The translations under genes and the position numbers were made by a program. The notes below the pieces were generated by a model, which saw only the letters and a program-made list of their open reading frames with translations, was not told the DNA's origin and did not search any database. From contig CALKXT010000047.1 in the NCBI GenBank assembly GCA_938003685.1, forward strand, positions 43,073 to 107,072: DNA of 64,000 nt. The letters run 5' to 3'. Origin of the DNA: an uncultured Sulfitobacter sp. (GTDB lineage Bacteria > Pseudomonadota > Alphaproteobacteria > Rhodobacterales > Rhodobacteraceae). Of this stretch, positions 29,263 through 35,753 are shown one piece after another (positions within the stretch are counted from its first letter, which is position 1; the number at the start of each line of letters is the position of its first letter).

Positions 29263-29283
29263 CAATGAAGAGCAAAACAACAA
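29255..29283 (-). promoter_or_regulatory. Predicted mbfA promoter, -10 box inside the iron control element
   Basis: Minus strand: TTGTTG at 29278-29283, a 17-nt spacer, and TAGAAT at 29255-29260 (5 of 6 matches to TATAAT). The -10 box is one arm of the ICE palindrome, so a bound Irr would block RNA polymerase. The -35 box is weak (3 of 6). Confidence 0.6.
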
Positions 29284-29315
29284 CTGTGGTTGCTCTACGT
29301 AAAGCTAAATAACCC

Positions 29316-29342
29316 TTGGAACTAAACGATTCGGTTTATACT
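29316..29342 (+). promoter_or_regulatory. Possible promoter and autoregulatory operator of the TetR gene
   Basis: Plus strand: TTGGAA at 29316-29321 and TATACT at 29337-29342, 15 nt apart. Between and over the -10 lies a small dyad, TAAAC at 29323-29327 and GTTTA at 29334-29338. TetR-family proteins commonly bind such dyads over their own promoter. The spacer is short for sigma-70, so this is tentative. Confidence 0.4.
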
Positions 29343-29368
29343 CTGTCCTTCCAACACCCGGAGCCTCA

Positions 29369-29986
29369 ATGACCATTATAGATCCTCTTGTCCGTAAGGG
29401 ACGCAAATTCGATCAGGTTCTTGCGGGCGCACGCACTGTGTTTATGGCAGATGGTTTTGAAGGGGCGAGCGTGGATGAAATCGCGCGTGTGGCGGTGGTG
29501 TCAAAGGCAACATTGTACAGCTATTTTCCAGACAAGCGGTTGTTGTTCATGGAAGTTGCAAATGCTGAATGCCAACGCCAATCGCGCGAAGCATTGGACA
29601 GTATTGATATGGATGCCCCTCCACGTGAAGTGTTGACCCAAACCGGGCTGCATTTTCTGGGGTTCATCACTTCTACATTCGGTCAGCAGGTTTTCCGCAT
29701 TTGCGTTGCTGAATCTGATCGGTTTCCGGAGTTGGGGCAACGGTTTTATAACTCTGGCCCTGCTGTCATGCGTGCAGAAATGGCGCAGTATTTTGAGCTG
29801 GCCGAGGCGCGTGGCGAGTTGCAGATCGAAGATCGTATTCTGGCTGCGGATCAATTTGGGGAACTGTGTAAGGCAGACATCTGGCCGCGTCTTATTTTTG
29901 GGGTCAGCAGGTCTGTTACGGATGCCGAAAAGGAACGTGTCGTGAATGGGGCCGTTGAAACCTTTATGGCACGGTACGGCGTCTAA
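29369..29986 (+). CDS. TetR/AcrR family transcriptional regulator
   Basis: A 205-residue repressor-type protein. The N-terminal HTH is clear at residues 10-58: ILAGARTVFMADGFEGASVDEIA-like sequence, then VSKATLYSYFPDKRLLF. The C-terminal ligand domain resembles AefR-like members (GLHFLGFITSTFGQQVFRICVAES). The ligand is unknown. It stands divergent from mbfA across 140 bp and its stop (TAATG) overlaps the first I78-type lipoprotein gene, so that lipoprotein is probably in its operon. A dyad over its -10 box hints at autoregulation. Confidence 0.92.
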   Translation: MTIIDPLVRKGRKFDQVLAGARTVFMADGFEGASVDEIARVAVVSKATLYSYFPDKRLLFMEVANAECQRQSREALDSIDMDAPPREVLTQTGLHFLGFITSTFGQQVFRICVAESDRFPELGQRFYNSGPAVMRAEMAQYFELAEARGELQIEDRILAADQFGELCKADIWPRLIFGVSRSVTDAEKERVVNGAVETFMARYGV

Positions 29987-30237
29987 TGCGTAAAGTCGTG
30001 GGTGTCATTGGCGTACTGGCAGTGACCGGTTGCAGTGAAGCGCACTCAATTGAAACAACGTGTAATGCTGCAAACTGGCAAGATTTGGTTGGTCAGCCAG
30101 AAGCCGCGGTTCATTCCGTGCTAGGTAATGTAAGGATCATTCATGAAGGCGGGGTTGTGAGTGCGGATTATAATCGGAACCGCTTGAACGCTGAGATTGG
30201 CAAAGACGGGCACGTCACGCGGTTCGCCTGTTACTAA
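29986..30237 (+). CDS. Peptidase inhibitor I78-type lipoprotein
   Basis: An 83-residue product starting in a TAATG overlap with the TetR gene. It has a short lipoprotein signal (MRKVVGVIGVLAVTGC, lipobox VTGC). The mature domain has the I78 pattern: a cysteine (TTCNAANWQDLVGQ), VRIIHEGGVVSADYNRNRLN, and a final cysteine (HVTRFACY). I78 is the family of small inhibitors of serine peptidases; whether this one inhibits anything is untested. A second copy follows at 30268. Confidence 0.82.
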   Translation: MRKVVGVIGVLAVTGCSEAHSIETTCNAANWQDLVGQPEAAVHSVLGNVRIIHEGGVVSADYNRNRLNAEIGKDGHVTRFACY

Positions 30238-30267
30238 TTTGAGACAAGAAACATAAAGGATTTGAGT

Positions 30268-30543
30268 ATGAGATATGTAATTCTGGGCCTACTTTTTGTA
30301 GCAGGCTGTGGTGACGTTTCTTCAAATGGCGCTGGGCGTTCAAGCGGTTCTTCGGGGGCTGATACCTGCAACGCAGCGGCGTATGCGGGTTTCATCGGGC
30401 AAGATGCGGTTGTGTCACTGTCTATTCCAGAGCCAAAGCGCGAATACCGCATTGGCGAACCAGTAACGTCTGATTTCAACCCACAACGGGTGAATATCAA
30501 ACTGGATGACACGGACGTCATTATCGCCATCGACTGCGGTTAA
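30268..30543 (+). CDS. Second I78-like small lipoprotein
   Basis: A 91-residue product with lipobox VAGC (MRYVILGLLFVAGCGD), a Ser/Gly-rich linker (SSNGAGRSSGSSGAD), and a domain with the same plan as its upstream neighbour: TCNAAAYAGFIGQDA, EYRIGEPVTSDFNPQRVNIKLDD and a closing cysteine (IAIDCG). AAAGGA 7 nt before the ATG at 30268 sets the start; a TTG at 30262 is rejected. The two copies have diverged strongly, so a single recent duplication is unlikely. Confidence 0.8.
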   Translation: MRYVILGLLFVAGCGDVSSNGAGRSSGSSGADTCNAAAYAGFIGQDAVVSLSIPEPKREYRIGEPVTSDFNPQRVNIKLDDTDVIIAIDCG

Positions 30544-30649
30544 GTTTTGAGGCGAATGGTTAGCATCTTTTCTGCGTTGGCATTGCAGCATTGATCATTC
30601 GTGGTTTTTGCCTCTTGATTTGCCTGCCCAACAGAGCAACTGTTAGGTC

Positions 30650-30997
30650 ATGACGATGCACATTCCACCAACCACAACACCGTTTGAACGCCCACCCGAA
30701 CAGGTGGCGTTCCACCGAACGGAACTCTCGCTGATCCTATCACTTTATGGACGTATGGTGGCCGCAGGTGAATGGCGCGACTATGGCATTTCCTGTCTGC
30801 GTGAATTCGCGGTGTTTTCAGTATTTCGTCGCACAGCCGAAGTACCGTTGTATCGTATTGAAAAGCGACCCAAATTACGTGCGAAACAGGGGATGTATTC
30901 CGTTGTGGGCCCCGCAGGTCAGGTGCTGCGCCGTGGACATGACCTCAAATCTGTTTTGCGCGTGTTGGAACGTAAACTTATTCGCGCTGTTGATTAG
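30650..30997 (+). CDS. DUF2794 family protein
   Basis: A 115-residue basic protein. The segment from FERPPEQVAFHRTELSLIL to the C-terminus (GMYSVVGPAGQVLRRG ... LERKLIRAVD) follows the DUF2794 family, found in alphaproteobacteria, function unknown. The middle is rich in Arg/Tyr (WRDYGISC, FRRTAEVPLYRIEKRP). There is no signal peptide, so it is cytosolic. It meets the converging NlpC/P60 gene with a 4-bp overlap. Confidence 0.85.
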   Translation: MTMHIPPTTTPFERPPEQVAFHRTELSLILSLYGRMVAAGEWRDYGISCLREFAVFSVFRRTAEVPLYRIEKRPKLRAKQGMYSVVGPAGQVLRRGHDLKSVLRVLERKLIRAVD

Positions 30998-31773
30998 TCC
31001 ACTAGCCGTCGATGTGCGGTAACTGGCCCATCACCTTGGTCGTGAATACGTTTGATCGCAGCAAGGATCGGTTCGTAGGTAACAGACATAGAATGTGCAT
31101 TGGCGTGGATCAAAGTGTCGGCGTCAACGACGAGTGCCACGTGACCTTTCCAAAACAACAGGTCATTGCGCTTGTAGGTGCCGTTTGCAGACTGCCCAAG
31201 CGACTGCTGTTGATCGCTGTCACCGGGGCATGAGATATCGCAGGCCAGCAATGCGGTTTGCACCAAACCCGAACAATCAATGCCCCATCTGCTGTTCCCG
31301 CCCCATAAATATGGTGTGCCCAGAAACAGTGCTGCGACATCCGAGGGATCAGTCTTACGCGTTGAAACCTCAGCAAGATGAACCAACGGGACATTGCCCA
31401 TAGTGGTTTGTGCAAAGCTTCCTATTTGTGAGGTTACGCATAGTTGGCTGCCAAAACTGAGGCTGTGCAGGTCTGGTGATTTAAAATCTGATCGTTTGTA
31501 CACATGTGTGGCTGAGGCGATAACCTTGTGGGTGCAGGTGGTTGGGGTACCCAAATTTCCGGACATCACAAACCCACAATATTGATCCTTGTCTGACTGC
31601 ACATAGCGCCATCCGGCAACATCAGCACAGGCCATAACCGGATCTCCAAAAATTAGTTGCCTGTCGCGCGGGCCATCTGGAGCGCGGCACAGATCAGCAA
31701 CCGGCACGACGACTTTTGCAGGTTCGCCATTTCCCCAAAAGGCAGGGTCGGGTGTTATGCGCCTGTCGTTCAT
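30994..31773 (-). CDS. NlpC/P60 family peptidase with SH3-like N-terminal domains
   Basis: A 259-residue cysteine peptidase that likely cuts the gamma-D-Glu-mDap bond in murein peptides. The first 130 residues look like two bacterial SH3 domains (VADLCRAPDGPRDRQLIFGDPV, SFGSQLCVTSQIG). The catalytic domain has YLWGGNSRWGIDCSGLVQ with the nucleophile Cys, the His in WKGHVALVVD, and a third polar residue near IHANAHSM. No signal peptide is visible, so it may act in the cytosol on recycled muropeptides, as several relatives of this layout are thought to. Its start overlaps the M17 peptidase stop by 4 bp. Confidence 0.9.
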   Translation of the reverse strand: MNDRRITPDPAFWGNGEPAKVVVPVADLCRAPDGPRDRQLIFGDPVMACADVAGWRYVQSDKDQYCGFVMSGNLGTPTTCTHKVIASATHVYKRSDFKSPDLHSLSFGSQLCVTSQIGSFAQTTMGNVPLVHLAEVSTRKTDPSDVAALFLGTPYLWGGNSRWGIDCSGLVQTALLACDISCPGDSDQQQSLGQSANGTYKRNDLLFWKGHVALVVDADTLIHANAHSMSVTYEPILAAIKRIHDQGDGPVTAHRRLVD

Positions 31774-33152
31774 AATTTCAGTAGTGATGACAGTGCGCCG
31801 TACACCGCGCGCGTTGCTTGGCCGACACCACCTTTGGGACGGGCAGGGGCGTCACTGGGTTGCCATCCATAGATGTCAAAATGTGCATAGGCGCTGTCAC
31901 TTACGAAACGGCGCAGGAACAGCGCCGCAGTGATGCAGCCCGCAAAACCTCCCTTTGGTGCATTGTCCAGATCGGCAATGCCGGGTTCAATCATCGCCTC
32001 ATAGGGTGTGTGAAACGGCATACGCCACACAGGATCCGCGTGCGTTTTTGCGGAATTTTCTAACGCCTGAACAAATGTAGGATCATCGCTGAAATACGGG
32101 GCGAGGTCCGGCCCAACCGCCACACGTGCGGCACCAGTTAGTGTCGCCATCGAAATGATCTGATCTGGTTTTTCTTCGTCCGCCAAAGCCAATGCATCCG
32201 CCAGCACCAACCGCCCTTCGGCATCGGTGTTGTTGATTTCAACGGTCAGGCCCTTGCGGGATGTCAGGATGTCTTGTGGACGGAATGCATTGGCAGAAAT
32301 CGAATTTTCGACGGCTGGTATAAGTACCCGCAATTGCAGTTTGAGGTCCGTCGCCATGATCATATGTGCCAGCCCCAATACAGCGGCGGCACCCCCCATA
32401 TCCTTTTTCATCAATCCCATTGAAGAACCGGGTTTAATGTTCAATCCACCTGTATCAAAACACACGCCCTTCCCCACCAAGGTGAGTGTCGGTCCCGTCC
32501 TGCCCCACCGCATATCAATCAATCGTGGCGCGCGATCAGCAGCGCGGCCAACTGTGTGGATCATGGGGAAGTTTTGCATCAGCAGATCATCGCCAACAAC
32601 GACATTGATCCTGGCACCATGTTGGTCCGCCAAATCACGCGCAGCCTGTTCTAGATCGGGCGGCCCCATGTCAGAAGCTGGCGTATTGATCAGATCGCGG
32701 GTTAGCATTTCGCCTGCGACCAAAGCTTCAACATGTGATGCGTCCACGCCCTCAGGGCACACAAGACGAGCAAGGATTGTTGATTGCTTACGGTAACGCT
32801 CAAATCGATAGCTGGATAACAGCCAACCTAGGGCTTCGTTTTCTACCTGATCAGCGGGCAGACCACCTGCAATTTGATAATCTCCCTTGGGCAGCTTTGC
32901 CGCAGCTTGGGCAAGTGCAAAACGCCCGCGTTGCCTGCTGTTGGTTGATCCATAGCCGACCAATGCAAGCGCAGGCTTTCCAGCGCTGTCCGCGACGGTC
33001 AATGCCTGACCTAACCCGCCTGTGAAGCTGTTTGCCTCAACCCACGTCAATGTCGACGGTGATTGATCATTTAGCCACGTCTCAAGGGAATCTTCTGCGA
33101 TGATATGCAAAGGAATAGCGACATCAGATGGCTTGGCAAAATTGGCAGACAT
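31770..33152 (-). CDS. Leucyl aminopeptidase family protein (M17)
   Basis: A 460-residue zinc/manganese exopeptidase that removes N-terminal residues from peptides. M17 core: VGKGVCFDTGGLNIKPGSSM with Lys and Asp ligands, the hallmark NNTDAEGRLVLADAL, then ISMATLTGAA. The N-terminal domain is as in other family members. The ATG at 33150-33152 has AAAGG upstream and gives MSANFAKPSD; the frame to 33182 is less likely. A joint role with the NlpC/P60 enzyme in murein peptide recycling is possible (inference from overlap only). Confidence 0.93.
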   Translation of the reverse strand: MSANFAKPSDVAIPLHIIAEDSLETWLNDQSPSTLTWVEANSFTGGLGQALTVADSAGKPALALVGYGSTNSRQRGRFALAQAAAKLPKGDYQIAGGLPADQVENEALGWLLSSYRFERYRKQSTILARLVCPEGVDASHVEALVAGEMLTRDLINTPASDMGPPDLEQAARDLADQHGARINVVVGDDLLMQNFPMIHTVGRAADRAPRLIDMRWGRTGPTLTLVGKGVCFDTGGLNIKPGSSMGLMKKDMGGAAAVLGLAHMIMATDLKLQLRVLIPAVENSISANAFRPQDILTSRKGLTVEINNTDAEGRLVLADALALADEEKPDQIISMATLTGAARVAVGPDLAPYFSDDPTFVQALENSAKTHADPVWRMPFHTPYEAMIEPGIADLDNAPKGGFAGCITAALFLRRFVSDSAYAHFDIYGWQPSDAPARPKGGVGQATRAVYGALSSLLKL

Positions 33153-33217
33153 ATCCGACCTTTCAGGCAACTGGGTGTTCAAAATACCCTAGCTGTTCTG
33201 CCGCCGCCCGCAAGCGA

Positions 33218-33595
33218 TCAGATGGTAATATCCTGCATGTCCCAAATGGCGGTGAGTGATCGTTCGCCAATACGCAGCAAGCGCGACAGTGTGGCAGCAA
33301 GCGCATTTTTGTCTTGTGCGTCAATGCAATGGGTCACGTCCCTTGCGACTTGCGATAGTTTCTGCATCCCAATTTGATCAGCGATTGCAATCAAAGAGCG
33401 TGTATTTTTACGTAAATCTGGCCAAGATTGCTTGCGATATAGCCTATCACAATGTGACATGCGCAGGGCTAGTTCTTCAAGCGCGCGACACACGACATCT
33501 TCGGCCCCTGACGTACCCAATTGCGAATAAAGCGCGGCCAGACGCTCTTGATCAACGCATACCTGTTCCAACGGTTTAATTTGCAGCACTTGCAT
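33218..33595 (-). CDS. Hypothetical helical protein, resembles an HPt domain without the His
   Basis: A 125-residue all-helical cytosolic product. The order of helices and the segment WPDLRKNTRSLIAIADQIGMQKL resemble a histidine phosphotransfer domain, where the usual sequence is His-x-Leu-Lys-Gly with a following Gly. Here the His position is Asn or Thr, so phosphotransfer would not work if this reading is right. I do not recognise the family. It stands alone, 65 bp upstream of the M17 gene, and divergent from the carbonic anhydrase gene. Confidence 0.6.
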   Translation of the reverse strand: MQVLQIKPLEQVCVDQERLAALYSQLGTSGAEDVVCRALEELALRMSHCDRLYRKQSWPDLRKNTRSLIAIADQIGMQKLSQVARDVTHCIDAQDKNALAATLSRLLRIGERSLTAIWDMQDITI

Positions 33596-33746
33596 TGTCT
33601 TTCACCCTTTGATCAGCCCCCACGGCAGATCTGCATATTACCCGGCAAGAAGTATTCAAATGATTGAGGCGCAAACGTATTTTCCCTCGAATTCGTGTGG
33701 AATTTGAGATATCTCAGCAGCAACAGATCGAAGGGACAAGGCCGAC

Positions 33747-34397
33747 ATGAACAGTGCAAAGCCATTACCAGCATATTTACTTCAACGCTATCATGGCTGG
33801 AAAGCGACAGGGTATGCGGACAATCAGTCATGGTATCGCCGCTTGGCCGCCGAAGGGCAGCGTCCGCGTGCGATGGTGATTTCATGTTGTGATAGCCGCG
33901 TTCATGTGACGTCAATTTTTGGTGCGGATCAGGGCGAATTTTTCATCCATCGCAACATCGCAAACCTTGTTCCGCCTTATCAGCCTGACGGGGATCACCA
34001 CGGCACATCTGCGGCTGTTGAATATGCGGTGCGCGTGTTGAAAGTATCGCATCTGATTGTACTGGGTCATTCCAATTGTGGTGGCGTCCAAGGGTGCATC
34101 GACATGTGTCAAGGCAAAGCACCGGAACTCGACGCAAAGGACAGCTTTGTTGGGCGTTGGATGGATATCTTGCGGCCTAAGTATGACATTGTAGCAGACA
34201 TCGAAGACCCTGCCGAACAGTCGCATCAACTTGAAAAGCATGCCGTCATGATTTCGCTCGAAAACCTGATGACGTTCCCTTGGATCGCAGATTTGGTAAA
34301 AGCTGGCGATTTGAGCTTGCATGGTTTGTGGACTGATATCGGAGAAGGTGGTTTGGAACATTACCTACCAGAAACTGAGCGTTTTGTACCTATTTGA
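33747..34397 (+). CDS. Beta-class carbonic anhydrase
   Basis: Interconverts CO2 and bicarbonate in the cytosol with a zinc ion. The 216-residue product has the beta-class residues: C47-x-D49-x-R51 in the SCCDSRV segment, HRNIANLVPP, SAAVEYAVRVL, and H108-x2-C111 in GHSNCGGV. No signal peptide. The SbtA-like bicarbonate transporter gene starts 55 bp after its stop on the same strand, followed by a PII-like protein. That is the strongest context for its role: balancing bicarbonate brought in by the transporter. Confidence 0.95.
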   Translation: MNSAKPLPAYLLQRYHGWKATGYADNQSWYRRLAAEGQRPRAMVISCCDSRVHVTSIFGADQGEFFIHRNIANLVPPYQPDGDHHGTSAAVEYAVRVLKVSHLIVLGHSNCGGVQGCIDMCQGKAPELDAKDSFVGRWMDILRPKYDIVADIEDPAEQSHQLEKHAVMISLENLMTFPWIADLVKAGDLSLHGLWTDIGEGGLEHYLPETERFVPI

Positions 34398-34443
34398 CTT
34401 GTAAAGCCTTTGCTGCGGATTAACTGAACATTAGTTCAATTAA
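34394..34443 (+). promoter_or_regulatory. Putative sbtA promoter with a 24-bp dyad operator
   Basis: TTGACT at 34394-34399 overlaps the carbonic anhydrase stop. About 18 nt on, GATTAA at 34418-34423 is a weak -10. From 34420 to 34443 lies a 24-bp dyad whose arms pair at 9 of 10 positions: TTAA, one mismatch, TGAAC, a 4-nt centre ATTA, GTTCA, one mismatch, TTAA. It overlaps the -10 and reaches the ribosome site (AAGGA at 34442-34446). A regulator bound here, or the hairpin in RNA, could control sbtA apart from the anhydrase. Confidence 0.55.
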
Positions 34444-34452
34444 GGAACGACC

Positions 34453-35433
34453 ATGGATCAAATTCTGTCGCTTGCAGCAACCAATCTACTTTCGCCCATC
34501 ATCCTCAGTTTTGTGCTTGGCGTGATCGCAGCATTGGCGCGATCTGATTTGAGTATTCCCGAGGCGGTCGCCAAAGGCATGTCGATCTACCTGCTGTTTG
34601 CCATTGGATTTAAGGGTGGCGTCAGTGTCGCCAGCCACGGCGTCGACCTTACGCTCGCACTTTCGTTGATTGCTGGAATGGCTTTGTCGGCGTTATTGCC
34701 GCTGATTGCCTTTTCGCTGTTACAGATCATGACCGGGCTAAGCCGTCTGGATGCGGCTGCGGTTGCGGCGCATTACGGTTCAATATCTATTGTGACATTT
34801 GTTGCGGCGACTTCAGTTCTGCAATCCAGCGGTATCGCTTCCGAAGGATACATGGTTGCCGTCGCCGCCGCGATGGAAGCGCCTGCGATCCTGTCTGCCT
34901 TGTGGTTGATTTCGAGGGGCGGCAGTGACGCACGCCGGATGGATGGTGAATTGATGCGTGAAATCATGTTAAATGGATCGATTGTCTTGCTGGTTGGCGC
35001 ATTCTTCATCGGTGGAATCACAGGTGCAGACGGATTGGCCAAGATCGAGAGCTTTATTGTTTCCCCATTCCAAGGCGTCTTGTGCTTGTTCCTGCTCGAT
35101 ATGGGGTTGGTCGCGGGCCGTGGATTGCGGGGTGGTGGCCAAGTGATGAAGCCGGGTGTGATCGCATTTGGTATCCTCATGCCGTTGATCGGTAGCGTTG
35201 CGGGTCTTGGCGTTGGCTTGTTATTGGGGCTTAGCACGGGTGGCGTTGCGCTGTTTATGGTGCTGAGCGCATCTGCGTCTTACATCGCTGTGCCTGCCGC
35301 CATGCGTGTCGCTCTGCCCGAGGCAAACCCGTCCATCTATCTGACATTGTCGTTGGGCGTTACGTTCCCGTTTAACCTTACGCTGGGTATTCCGCTGTAT
35401 GTCGCGGTTGCCTCAGCATTGACCGGAGGCTGA
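34453..35433 (+). CDS. sbtA: Sodium-dependent bicarbonate transporter SbtA
   Basis: A 326-residue inner-membrane carrier expected to take up bicarbonate with sodium. About ten helices in two inverted halves; family segments seen are LLSPIILSFVLGVIAAL, IYLLFAIGFKGGVSV, ALLPLIAFSLLQ, AHYGSISIVTFVAA, and in the second half ILMPLIGSVAGLGVG and SASASYIAVPAAMRVALPEANPS. This pattern is that of SbtA from cyanobacteria. The gene sits between carbonic anhydrase and a PII-like protein, as expected of an SbtA-SbtB pair. GGAGG at its end serves the next gene. Confidence 0.92.
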   Translation: MDQILSLAATNLLSPIILSFVLGVIAALARSDLSIPEAVAKGMSIYLLFAIGFKGGVSVASHGVDLTLALSLIAGMALSALLPLIAFSLLQIMTGLSRLDAAAVAAHYGSISIVTFVAATSVLQSSGIASEGYMVAVAAAMEAPAILSALWLISRGGSDARRMDGELMREIMLNGSIVLLVGAFFIGGITGADGLAKIESFIVSPFQGVLCLFLLDMGLVAGRGLRGGGQVMKPGVIAFGILMPLIGSVAGLGVGLLLGLSTGGVALFMVLSASASYIAVPAAMRVALPEANPSIYLTLSLGVTFPFNLTLGIPLYVAVASALTGG

Positions 35434-35436
35434 GCT

Positions 35437-35748
35437 ATGCAAACCCACAAAGCTAAACGTGTAGAAATTACCATTGAAGCTGTGATGCAGTCCCGCCTGA
35501 CCGATGCGCTGAAGGATGCGGGCGTTACTGGTTATACGATCCTGCCCGTCCTTGGCGGATCAGGGCGTTCAGGTGAATGGAGCCGTGCAGGACAAGTTAG
35601 CCGCGCACAGGGGATGGCACAGGTGATCTGCATCATTCAGCCAGAGCGATTGGATGCACTGCTAGAAGGTGCCTTTGCCGTGGTAGAACGGCACATCGGT
35701 GTTGTGACAGTCACCGATTGTGACGTGCTGCGGGCCGAGCGGTTTTGA
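35437..35748 (+). CDS. sbtB: PII-like signalling protein, likely SbtB
   Basis: A 103-residue product with the PII fold order: RVEITIEAVMQSRLTDALKDAGVTGYTILPVLGG, a flexible T-loop-like stretch (SGRSGEWSRAGQVSRAQGM), and AQVICIIQPERLDALLEGAFAVVER. Canonical PII (GlnB/GlnK) has a uridylylated Tyr in the T-loop; none is seen there. The C-terminal CGPxGC redox loop of many cyanobacterial SbtB proteins is also absent. SbtB binds SbtA and senses adenine nucleotides, including cAMP. The 3-bp gap after sbtA and GGAGG within the sbtA end make it the obvious partner (inference). Confidence 0.85.
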   Translation: MQTHKAKRVEITIEAVMQSRLTDALKDAGVTGYTILPVLGGSGRSGEWSRAGQVSRAQGMAQVICIIQPERLDALLEGAFAVVERHIGVVTVTDCDVLRAERF

Positions 35749-35753
35749 CGCGG

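Noticed and set aside
30549..30604. Inverted segments CGAATG and CATTCG after the second I78-like gene
   Set aside because: Arms of six bases 37 nt apart are expected by chance; there is no T-run or conserved stem.
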